Of a stretch of DNA of 64,000 bases, positions 38,696 to 51,100 are shown piece by piece (within the stretch, counting starts at the first letter, position 1; the number at the start of each line of letters is the position of its first letter). Source of the stretch: Ollibium composti (GTDB lineage: Bacteria > Pseudomonadota > Alphaproteobacteria > Rhizobiales > Rhizobiaceae); contig NZ_SSNY01000003.1 of NCBI RefSeq assembly GCF_004801285.1, positions 248,001-312,000 on the forward strand, in the 5' to 3' direction. The position numbers and the translations under genes are program-made. Under the pieces are notes generated by a model. The model made no database searches and was not told where the DNA came from. It saw only the letters and a list, made by a program, of their open reading frames with translations.

Positions 38696-38880
38696 CCGTC
38701 CCAGCCGCGAGTATCCATAGATCTTACAGAGCAGCGGGGACGAATTGCCCTGCCTGAAGGATTCGCGTCTCGTTTCCAGGCGAATTTCAGAGATTCGTTT
38801 GCCACCGTTGACAGCCGTGCAAGAGCGTGAACGGTTCAGCTTTACGTTCGTGGAGCATATTTCGACTGCCCCTTTCTCTA

Positions 38881-39060
38881 TGGATTCGTATTTTAAAATA
38901 AAAATAAATATTTATATATTATAATCACTACAATTATTAAATATTATTCTATGTGTCATGATATGATGAATAGATAGTTTTTCTTACTATAATATATTAA
39001 ATTCTATATTGTTGTCAACAAACCATTGGAAATTCATCTTATTTCTTTCCTCGTCCGTCA
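38881..39060 (+). promoter_or_regulatory. AT-rich upstream region of the giant surface protein gene
   Basis: 38881-39000 has about 18 G/C bases in 120 (15%), and 38881-39060 about 21%, inside a genome whose genes look well above 60% GC. It is full of TA steps (TATTTATATATTATAA type) and contains the palindrome TTGTTG-T-CAACAA at 39009-39021. This is the kind of DNA bound by MucR/Ros zinc-finger and H-NS-like silencers. It lies 110-290 bp before the start codon at 39171, which has AGGGGGG six bases upstream. The remainder of the 38696-39170 gap shows nothing else. No promoter is assigned. Confidence 0.6.
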
Positions 39061-39170
39061 AATTGCGAAGAAAAGCGAAAAAAATTAACGTAAGGGTAGG
39101 TCACTCCCATGGCGCCGCGAGTTTTAGCATGATATAAAGTGACATTCCGTATCTTGCCAGGGGGGTTGAG

Positions 39171-42100
39171 ATGCTGCGTCCATTCGCTGTGAGTTCGTCA
39201 TTATTGCGGGAGGCGGCGCAAGAGCCGGGAACTGCTGGAAGGAGCGTGTGGGCGCGGTTGCTCGGCTGGGGCAGGAAGCGCAAGGCGAGCCGGAAACCGC
39301 ACTCCGCCACCAGTCATCTGCCCGGTCTCCGGCTCGAGCCGCTGGAGCCGCGGTTTCTGCTCTCGGCGGACATCATTCCCTTCCGGATCGACATGACGGG
39401 CGACGCCAGCGGCGCTCATTATTCTCTGAAGTACGACAATCTTATTCAGACGGTTCAGGTTTTCGACGACCGGACCGGTACGCTGATCGACAGCCGCAGC
39501 GCGCAGGACATCAATTTCATCCAGGTGGTCGGCACGGCCGCGAACGATCGGCTGACGGTGGACTTCGCCAAGGAGTTCCTGCAAGGGATCGAAATCGACT
39601 TCGAAGGCGGCGACGGCGACGATGTACTGGCGCTGTCGGGCGGCGACGTCACGGACGTCACCGTGACGATGACCGGCGACGGTGCCGGGGCCGTCACGGT
39701 CAACGGCGCGGCCGGGGCGCAGACGATCGGCTTCACCGGCGTCGGCACGGTCTCGGACACGAATGCGGCCGGCAACCGCATCTTCCGGGATGCGACAGGG
39801 CAGGGCCAGACGCTCAGGATCGGCGACAACGGCACGGTGGGAGACGGCGTCTCGAGCATCGACGCGATCGGCGCCGGCGGCGCGCTCACCTACAATTTCC
39901 TGCATCCGGGCGTCACGCTGACCGTCGATGCCGGCGCGGGTGACGACACCTTCGTCCATGGCGGCTTCGAGACGGCGCTCGCCGGCAAGATCCTGCTGAG
40001 CGGCGGCGCAGGCGGCGATGCGGTGACCGGTCCGCCCGCAAACACCACCTGGAGCATAACCGGACAGGATTCGGGCAGTGTTTCAGGGGTGTCCTTCGTT
40101 GAGGTCGAGAACCTTCGGGGTTCGGCCGACAACGAGGACACCTTTGTCGTTTCCGCGGGCGGCGCCATAAGCGGCGTCATCGACGGTGGCGCTGGCGGCT
40201 TCGACAGCCTGGCGCTGGAAGGTAATTCCGACACGGTTGTCTACAAGGCCTTTGACGCAAATTCCGGCACCATCACGCGCGATGGCAAGGTGCTGACATA
40301 TGCCGGCCTGGAGCCGGTCGATCTCGGTAACGCGGCGAATGTGACCGTGGATCTCAGCGGCAATTCCGACGATGCCCTGGTAACGATGAACGGCTCGACC
40401 GTGACGGTTGCCTCGCAAAGCGTCGTCTCGACCTTCGAGCAGGCTACCTTCGCAATTCCGACCACTTCCGTCACGATCAGGCTTGGCAACGATCAGGGCC
40501 TGTTTCCGCTTCTCAACGAATATGTCGGCCAGACGGATGTAGCGCTTGGCCTCATCAATTTCATCCAGGGTGACGCGATCACCTTCCAGGGCACCATTGA
40601 TCTCGGCGGCGCGAGCCTGACGGTCGACGGCGAGGACGGGCTCGACAACATCATCGTGGCCGGCTCCCTGACCGCGGGAGCGATCCATTTCAAGGCCGAG
40701 GAAATCAACGTAGACGCTGGAGCGTCTGTTTCCGGCACCTCCGTCAACTTCGAGGCCGCCGGCGAGGGCAACGGCCTGATTCCGACGGAACTCACCGAAG
40801 GCGTCTATCTGGCCGCGCCGCACGCCACCATAAACGTCAAGGGCGATGTGTCCGCAACGGCGGGCGACGTGGTGATGAGCGCGACCGCGACCTCCTCGCT
40901 CACGCCCAGCCAGGGCCAGATCGGAAGCATCGGCGGCGCTATCGTGCTTGGGCTGCCCAAGGCGACGATCACCTTCGGCGTTGCCGGCGATGGCGCATCC
41001 GGTGCCCATGTCTCGGCCACCGGCAAGATCGATCTCGGCACGGCGGTCAATGTCACCGTCGCGGCGGCCGATGCCGCGGATTCGAGCGACACCGAGGCCA
41101 AGGTGGACGCCGCGATCGCGGTGACGACGCTGATTTCCAAGTCCGAAATCGGCATCTACGGGATCAGCACGATCAATGCAGCCGGCGCGGTCAGCGCCGA
41201 TGCCGCTTCGACTTTCGAGATTGAGAACGTCGCCGACGGAACGCAGGGCGGAGCTGGCGCGACCGTTGCCGCGACGGTGGTCGTCGCGGCCACTGGCGTG
41301 AAGCTCGGCGATGCCGCCTCGATCGGCGCCACCACCACACCGACTTCCGTCGCGCTCACCGCGACCACCACCAGCACCATCACGACCTCGGCGATCTCGA
41401 CCAAGGGTGGTGGCGACGAGAGCGCCGGCGGCACCAACGAATCCGAGCAGCAACTCGCCAGCAACGATGCGAAGACGGCCGAGGGCTCCGTCAAATTTGC
41501 GGGCGCGGTCGCTGTGACGGTCTATAAGCCAGTCACGGAAATCTCCAGCAACACGTCAGGCTCGATCGCGAGTTCCGGCGACGTCACGCTGACGGCGACG
41601 ACCTCCGACACGATCACGTCCAGCGCCGACGGGTCCAACACCGGCGAAGCCCAGGACCCGCCGCCTGCGGGCGGCACCGGCGTCGGTGTCGCCGTGGCGA
41701 TCAGCTACATCACGCCCGAAACGCGGGTTTCGCTCGGCGGCACCGGCAGTTTCACCACCCCGAACGTGATCCTGACCGCGACCCTCGATGCCGGCAGCGT
41801 CTATAAGACCGAAGCCACGTCCGGCGTCGGCGACGGCGGCAAGACCGGCTTTGCCGGCTCGCTCGCCATCGGTATCGTCACCGCCACCACCGAGGCGCGG
41901 ATCGAGAGCGGCGCGAACATCACCCTGAACGGCGCCAACCTGACGGTTTCGGCGCAGGCCTCCACCGCCATCGAGACCTCCGCCAAAGCCTCTGTCGACG
42001 GTGCGGGCAACTCGACCGGCATCGGCGCCTCCGTGGCGATCGGCGTCGGCGACAACGATACGCTCGCCCGCATTTCAGGCGCGGTCGCCGGTGCGGCCGA

Positions 42101-45100
42101 CGTCACCGTTTCGGCGAAGGGGGAGCATGCGGTTATTTCCACGGCCGAAGGCGGCACGACGGGCGGCACGGCCGTCACTCCAGTCGTTGCGACCACGGTC
42201 GCGCTTAACGACACGAGCGCCGAGATTCTGGCCGGGCCGGCACTTACGGTTACCGGTGACCTGACCGTCACCGCCGAACAAGACAATGAGGCGGCCTCCA
42301 TCGCCACCGGTGCGGCCAAGGGCACCAAAGCGGCGGTCGGCGCAAGCCTTGCGCTGACGATCGTGCAGGGCAGTTTGCTCGCCGATCTGGCGCGCAGCGT
42401 CACGGCGGGCGGGGCGGTGCTCGTCTCGGCGACCAGCCGGGCGGCGAGCCGTGCCGATTCCAAGGCCAGCGCCACCGGCGCCAAGCAGGAGGGCGACAAC
42501 GGCAGCAGCACCACCCAGAGCCAGACCGACACCCAGGTCGCGGGCGCCAACAACGCCAGCGGTTCGAACGCAACGGCGCCGGGCACCAGCACGTCGTCCG
42601 GTCCGCTCAGCGTGGCGGCGGCCATCGGCATCAATATCGCGCAGGATACGTCCTCGCGTGCGGTCATCGGCGGCACCGTTGGCACGCCGATCACCGTTGC
42701 CGCAGAGGGTGGCGTCACCGTCAAGAGTCTCGCCAACCACGATGCCGCCGCAACCGCCGACGGCAAGTCGGTGACCACTTCGAACGCCACTGCCATCGGC
42801 GCGGCCGTCGCGGTCAACGCCTCGGACAGCCAGAACCATGCCCTGATCGAACATGCCGCCGTGACCGGCGACGGCGTCACTGTCGAGGCAGGGATGGCCG
42901 AACGCGAGATCGAGGCGCTTTCGACCATCGATCTCGATGCCGACACCATCTTCGTCGGCGAGCAGCCCGGTCTCGAGACTGGCGAGAAAGTCACCTATTC
43001 CAACGGTGGCGGCGGCAGCATCGGCGGACTGACCAGCGGTACTGAATATTACGTCATCAAGGGCGAGAAAGGTCTGATCCAACTCGCCGAAACCGCGCAG
43101 AAGGCCGACGACGGCGAGGCAATCGACCTGACCAGCCTCGGTTCCGGCAATTCACACAAGCTCCAGCGCACCGAGACCGCCGAAGACGATGACATCACCT
43201 TCGACCCCGATGCGGCGCGGTTTGCGTCTCCCGGCGTGGTGACCGGCGACGAGGTCGTCTATTCCAACGGTGGCGGCGGCAATACCGACATTGGCGGCCT
43301 GACCAACGGCACCACCTATTTCGCCATCGTCGACGGCGACGGAAACATCAAGCTCGCCGAAGATCGCGCCAAGGCCCTGAAGGGCGAGGCGATCGACATC
43401 ACCTCGTCCGGCACCGGGGACGGCCATAAGCTGACCGAAACCAGCCATTCGGCCGACGCGACCGCGAAATCGGGCGCCAGCAAGGGCAAGATCGGCGTCG
43501 CGGGTTCGGTGGCGATCAACGTCGCCGAGGGCGAAACCAGCGCTATTTTCGGCGACGGCGCAGCCATCACCGCTCGGGACGGCGACGATGCCGATACGGA
43601 TATTGGCGCATCGGCCGTCAAGGCCGCGACAACGGCCTATACGCTCACGCGGGCGTTTCCGGCGACCGCGGCGACGGGTGCGACCACCGGCGTCGGCCTC
43701 TCCTTTGCCGTCGGCTATGCCGGCTACGACACGCTGGCCGAAATCAACGGCTCGGCCACGGTAACGGCGAACGACCTTGAGGTCAGCGCCAGCGCCGGCC
43801 ACGGTTTGATCACGCTGGCGACCGCCGGCGCGGGCGCTGGCCAGGGCGGCACCTCGGTCGGCGGCGCCATCGCGCTCGGAGTTTCCGACAACCACACCGA
43901 TGCGCGGGTGCTGGCGGGTCTTGGGGCGCTCGAAATCGAGGGCGACCTGACGATCACGGCTGACAATGTGGTCAGCCAGACGACCGAAGCCAATGCCGAA
44001 GTGACCGGTTCTGGCGGTACGGGCGTCGGCGCGGCCATCGCGCTCGGCTGGACCGAGGACGATGTCGGCGCGCGGCTCGAGCGCAGCGTCTCGACAGGCA
44101 CGGCGGTTGCCGACGACGTGAAGGTCGAAGCCAAGGGCACGATCACCTCGACGGTGCTCGCGACGGGCAGCGCCGAGGGCGAAAAGAACGCCAACAGCGG
44201 TGGCCAGACCGCGCAGAGCCAGACGGGCTCGCAGACCAGCTTCCTGAACGCCAGGACGAATTCCAGCCTGACCGAGCCGACCCCGCAGACCCAGGTGGCG
44301 AGCGCCAACCAGACATCGCAGAACCAGACGACGAATCCCGGCGGGCAGGGCAACGCCAACGCCAATCAGGCGGGCACGCAGACATCCGGCGGCGTGCTGC
44401 GGATTGCGGCGTCGATCGGCGGCACGGTGATCGTGTCCAAGGTCGCGGCGGAGATCGCGGACGATGTGACGATCGATGCCAGCGGCGACCTGTCGGTCAA
44501 AGCGATCAGCGACGTCGATGCGCAGGCGGAGGCGGTGAGCATCGCCTTCACCAAGGGCTCGTCCGCATCCAACAATGTGAGCGCCGCGGTGGCGTTCAAC
44601 GTCGCGCTGATGGACACCACGGCCCGGCTCGGCGACGGCACCACGACGGCAGGATCGGTGACCGTCGAGGCCGGCACCAGCGCCGGCGAGACGAACACGT
44701 TCAAGGCGTTGGCTCTTTCGGGAGCCGGCTCGCAGCAGAGCAGCGGCGGCGGCTCCACCCAGGGTGGCCTCGGCGGCGGCCAGGGAAGCGGCGGCGACAA
44801 ATCGAGCCTCGGCATCGCCGGCGCGGTCGCCTTCAGCGTGCTCGGTTCGCCGGCAACTAGCGACCCGAACACGGTGAGCGCCAGCATCGCGGACGGTGCG
44901 ACCGTCACCGCGCTGACGGGCGACGTCACGGTTACCGCGCGCCAGGATATCGGTATGCAGAACATCGCCGGCGGCGGCGCGCTGAGGATCGCCGGCGGCA
45001 ATGGCGGCGGCGGTGGTTCCGACACGACGGTTGGCGCAGCGGTCACCATCGGCGTTCTCGATGTCGAGACGCTGGCCACGATCGGCAGCGACGCCACGGT

Positions 45101-48100
45101 TACGGCGGATGGCGGCAATATCGGCGTAAGCGCCGCGACCACGTTCAAGCCGCTCGAGATCGTCTCGCCATTCGTCAAGGCGGTGGACACGGGCGTCGAC
45201 GTCACCAATCTGGCGATCGGCGCGGCCATCGGCACGGGCGGCGATGCAGGCGCGGGCTCGGCCGTCATCAACGTCTTCGACGTGACCACCCGGTCGAGCA
45301 TAGGTTCCGGCGCGACGGTCACAGCCACGGCAGGCGACGTCTCGGTGACGGCGTCGAGCGACGTGAGCGTCATCGATTTCGCGGGCAGCATCGCGGTCAC
45401 CATCGGCACTGGGCAAAAGAGCGGCAGCGGCGTCGGCATCGGCCTCGACGTCACAGTTCTCAATGAAACCACCGAGGCGCTGGTCGAGACGCGGAACGGT
45501 GCGGCGACCACGGTCGCCGCCGGCGGCAATGTCGTCGTCGACGCCACCTCGTCGGAGGACTTTTTCCAACTCACCGTCAATGCCGGGGCAGGCAACAGCA
45601 CTTCGGGCGCCGGCGGGCTCAATGTGCTCGTCAACGATACCACGACACGGGCGCTGGTCGGACGCGACCCGGAGGATGCTGCGTCAACCACCGGTACAGC
45701 TGCGATCGATGCCGACGGTTCGGTCGTCGTCGCGGCAGACAGCAAGACGGTGATCGAAAGCTATGCAGGTACGCTCGGCCTCTCGCTGAGCGGATCGGCG
45801 GTCGGCGTTTCCATCGGTATCCTGGTCGATCTCGACCAGACCACAGCGACCGTGGGCGCAGGGTCCACGATCACCGCGCTCGGAGGCAAGACCGCCTCGG
45901 TGCACGACGGACTGTTCGACGCCGACGGCAATCAGGGCACGGAATCCGTCCGCGGCCTTGCCGTTACCGCGACCAGCTACGGCGACGTGTTCCTGCTGGC
46001 CATAGCGGCGTCCGGTTCGCTGGGCAGCGACAATAGCGGCCAGGGCGGCGGCTCGGGCGGCAGCAGCAGTTCCGGCGGTGGCGCCAAGGTGGGGATCGCG
46101 GCCTCGGTCGGCGTTGCGGTCCTGAAGGGCGAGACCAAGGCCACCATCGGCAATGGCGTCGCGGTCAATCCGGCCAACACCGGGGCCAACGCGGCGCAGG
46201 GAATCCTGCTGCGTGGCGCCGGCGAAACCAACCTGACCAACGTCACGGGCGGCCTGGCGATTACCCTCGGTGGCGGCGACGCCGGCATCACCGGCTCGGT
46301 CACCGTCAATGAGGTCGACAATTTCGTGTGGGCGAGCGCGCTCGGCGGCAACACGCTGAACGCGGCGGGGGGCGGAGTCCGTCTGGATTCCCACTCCAAG
46401 GTCGACATCGACGCGGTGACGATCGCGGTCGCGGGGGTGATCGGCACCAGTTCGTCCAGCTCCGGCAAGAAGAGTTCCGTCAACTTCTCCGGCGCCGGCG
46501 CGGTGACCGTGAACATGGTGGAGACGGAAGCGCGGGCCGATATCGGCGCGGGCAGCAGCGTCTCGACCACCGGCGACCTGACGCTTGACGCAGGCGACGA
46601 TTCGGCGATCAGCGCGGATTCCGGCGGGGTCGCCATTACGATCTCGACTAACAACGGCACGACGGCGGGCTCAGTGGGTGCGTCGGTCGCGGTCAACGAC
46701 ATCACCCAGACGATTTCGGCGACGGCGACGGACACCTCCATCTCGGCCGCCAACGTGTCGGCCACGGCCGACAACAGTGCCGTCATCGATGCACTGACCA
46801 TCGCGGGCTCGGCCGCGGCGTCGACGAGCGGCGGCAGCGCGTTCGGCGGCGCCGGTTCCGGCTCAGGCAACTATGTGAAGGCTGACACCGTAGCCGAAAT
46901 TATCGGCGGCAGCGTGACAGCGACCGGCGACGTGACGCTCACGGCGACAAATTCCGCAAGTGTGACTGCCGATGCCGGCTCGGGCGCGCTGGCCGTGTCG
47001 CTGAAGGGCGGCAATCTCGGCGCCATCGCCGTTGGCGCGGCCGCTGCGGTCAACGAAATCACGGCGGTCACCAGCGCAGCCTTGCGTGGCGCCAGCATCA
47101 CCCAGTCCGATAATGTTTCGCTGACCTCCGAGTTCACCGGAACGATCACCGCCACGACCTTCGCCGTTTCCGGCTCCGTGTCTTCCAACAGCGGTCCGCT
47201 GGCGCTTGCCGGCGCCGGATCCGGTTCGGGGAACTTCATCGCCGGCAAGACGGAAGCCGTCATCGGTACGCGTCTCGTCGACGGATCGACGGTTGCCGGC
47301 ACGGTCACGACCGGCGGCAACGTCACGCTGATCGCGAAAGACACAAGCACGATCACCTCGACCGCCGGTTCCGGATCGGCGTCCATCACGGTCGGCGGCA
47401 GCGGTTCCAACGTCGGTGTCGGCCTCGGCCTTTCGATCACCGAAAACGACATCGCCATGCGCACGGCGGCGCAGATCCTGTCCATTGAGGTGACCGCCGG
47501 CGGCGGTCTGACGATCTCGGCCGAAAGCTCGGCAACGATCAAGGCCCTTGCCGTCGGAGCCTCGCTGACGGTTTCGTCCTCCTCCAGCGGCAGTTCGGTC
47601 AGCGCACAGGCGACGGGCGCGGTCGCGATCAACGACATCGATAACGACGCCATCGCGGAGGTCGCCGATCCCGACGGACTGACCCCCACCGTCAGCCTAG
47701 GTGGGCCGGTCAGCATCACGGCCCAGAACGGGTCGCTCACCAATGACGCCACCATCGAAGCGACGGCCATCGCCGCCAAGCTGAGCGTCTCGAACGCGTC
47801 CAGCGGGACATCGATCAACGGCTCGCTCGGCGCGGCCGTTGCGGTCAACAAGATCGGCCTCGGCGCCGAAACCATCATCCTTGGAGAGGACGACGCCTCC
47901 AATCCGGGCGCGGACGATCCCGAGGATATCGTGGTCGGCGATGCCGACGCGTCGAGCATCACCCGCGCCGCGATCTCGGGGGTCGATGTATCCTCCAGCG
48001 CCGGTGCGGCCACGCTCTCGGCTACGTCGCGGGCCGATATCGATGCCGTCACGGTGATGGCCGGCGTCTCCGTTTCGAATTCGTCGAGCGGCACGTCTGT

Positions 48101-51100
48101 CAACGTCTCGGTCGACGCCTCGGTGGCCGTGAACCTGACCGCCAGCACCGTCGAGGCCGTCATCGAAAATGGCGCCCTTACGGTTCCGGGCGCGGTGACG
48201 CTCACCGCGCGCGACGAATCCACGATCAAGGCGGACATCGTCTCCGCAACCATCAGCGCGACGATTTCGTCGGGCAACAGCCCGTCCGTCGGCGTCAATG
48301 TGACCGCGTCCGTCGCGGTGAACGAAATCAACAACACCACCCGCGCCGTGGTCGACAACGCCACCGTTTCCGGCGCCAGCTTCACGGCGGGGGCAAGCTC
48401 CACCGCCGAGATCGACGTGGTGGCGGTCGCAGCCTCGGTCTCCGTCTCCGTGGGCGGCAGCTTCACGCTCGGCGGGCAGGGCACCGGCGCGCTTGCCTTC
48501 AACACCATCGGCAACGTCATCGAGGCCGGCGCGATCAACGGTTCCGTCGTCACGACGACCGGTTCCGCCAATATTGCGGCCACCAACGCCGCGACGGTCG
48601 ATGCGAAGGTGGTCGCGGCCTCGGCCAACATCGCCGCCTCCACGGGGTCCGGCGCCGCCGTCACCCTGGACGTGGTCCTGTCCATCGCGGACAACACCGT
48701 GACGACCGAAACATCGGCCCTCATCGACAACAGCAAGCTGACGGCGGGGGGCGATCTGTCGCTGATGGCCACGGCATCGGGCTCGGTGAACGTGATCGCC
48801 GTCGCGGCGAGCATTTCCGTCGCCGCATCGGGCAGCGGCGTCTCGGCCGGCCTGTCGGTCCTGGTCGCCCAGGCCACGAGCACGGTCGCCGGCTCCGTCG
48901 AAGCCGTGATCCGCGACAGTCTCGACAATGTCCTTCCGTCGCTCGACAAGGGCGTCTCGGCGAACAACGTGACCATCAAGGCCTCGAACCTGACCGTCGT
49001 CGATGCCCTGAACATCTCCGCGTCCATCAGCATCTCCGCGAGCGGCGGCAGCTTCACCATGACCGCGAGCGCGGCGACCGCCATTGCGCGCAACGACGTG
49101 AGCACCGACGTCACGGGCGGCATCGTTCGCGGCGATCTGACGGCTGGCGGTTTCGTCGATATCGACGCGGTTTCCGGCACCAGCATCATCGTCAAGACCA
49201 TCGCCGCAAGCGTGGCCGTGGCGGCCGGCAGCGGCACCTCCTTCTCCTTCACCGGAGCGGGCGCCAGCGCCAAAAACATCTATAGCGGTGTGGTCCAGGC
49301 CCTGGCCGAGGATTCGTCGATCGATGCCGCGGGCATCGTCAGCATCGACGCCGTCGAACAGGACGGCACCGGCAGCTACCTGGCGACACGCGTGACCGAG
49401 GAGATCGTCGACGTCGACGCGAACACGATCTTCGTGGGCGACGCCTCGGGCTTCGAGGTGGGCGACAGGGTGGTCTATTCCAACGGCAACGCCGACCCGC
49501 GCAAGGGCACGAATATCGGCGGGCTGGTAGATACCGTCACGGTCACCGACGACAACGGCACGCCGTCGCTGCTTGAGGACGACGACATCGAGGATACGGC
49601 CGACATTTACTGGGTCGTCTCCAAGGTCGACGGGAAGATCCAGCTTTCCGCGACCAATGGCGGCCCGGTGATCGACCTGACGACGAACAGCCACGGCGGC
49701 GCGCAGACGCTGTCGGCCTATGAATCCGGCGAGGCCAAGACCGGCACCGCCGTGCGGATCGGCGACCCGGGCGGCGAAGGCCGCCAGTTCGCCATCGTCG
49801 ACACCGGCGACGACAGCATCTATGTGGGCGACGCCGCAGGACTGACGACCGGCGACCAGGTCGTCTACTCAAGCAGTGACCGGCCGGCCATCGGCGGCCT
49901 GCAGGACGGCGAAACCTATTTCGTCATCGCTGCCGAGGACGGGCGCATCCGTCTTGCGGCGACGCTTTCCGACGCCAGTAACGGCGATGCCATCGATCTC
50001 ACGAGCGCCGGCCTCGACGGCGGTCATACGCTGACGAAAGGCGCGCAGCTCATCGATCTGTTTGCGCCGCTCGAGGTTTCCGGGACCAAGATGCAGGCGA
50101 CCGTGGTCGCGGCCTCGGTGGGCGTCGCGGCAGGCAGCGGCGGCGCCTCGGCGGCCGTGACCGTCTCGGTGACCGAAGCCATGAACGAGAGCACCGGCGT
50201 GACGGAAGCGCTGATCACCGGTTCGCATGTGAGCGGCTCCAACGTTTCGGTGTCGGCGGACGCGTCGGGCGAGATCTCGGTCGTGGGCGTCGCGGCGAGC
50301 ATCTCGGCGGGCGTCTCGTCGAGCGTCGCGGTGAGCGTCACCGTGAGCGCGGTGGTCATCGACAACGCCATGAACAACACCGTCTCGGCCCATTTGCTTG
50401 GCGGCGACATCACCAGTGGCACGGGCGTCTCGGTGACCGCCGAAGACAGTTCCGGTATCGACGCGGTGGGCGTTGCCGCTTCGGTCGCGATTTCGGTCGG
50501 GTCTTCGGCTTCGATCGCCGCGGGCGCGGCGATCTCGATCGTGGACAACGAGGTCAACACCGACCTTAAGGCGATCCTGGACTCGGAGTCCGTCGCTGCC
50601 GGCGGTCCCGTCCTGGTGACGGCGACCAACGAGACCGAGATCAACTCGGTCGCGGTCGCGGCGGCGGTAAGCGTTGCGGGCGGCGGCAACGTCGCGGTGG
50701 GCGCCGCCGGTTCGGGCGTCGAAGTCACGACCACGATGGGCAATTCCGTCTCGGCGATCCTGGGCGCCGGCACTGTCACCGACCTCGGCACCGTGACGGT
50801 GACCGCGAGCGACCGGGCCGACATCGACACCGTGGGCGTCGCAGCCTCCGTCAGCGCGGCTGTCGGGTCGAGCGCGGGCGTCGCGCTCGGCATCTCGGTG
50901 GTCAAATCCACCCTCGACATGACGACGGCCGTGCTTGCATCGATCCTGGCGGCGAACCTGGCGTCGCCGGGCACGGTCGCGGTGACGGCGCGCAGCGATA
51001 CCGAGATCGATACCGTGGTGGTCGCGGCCTCGATCAGCATCGGCGGCGGCTCGACGGTGGGCGTGGCGGCGGCGGGCTCGGTGGTCCTGGCCGACGCGAC

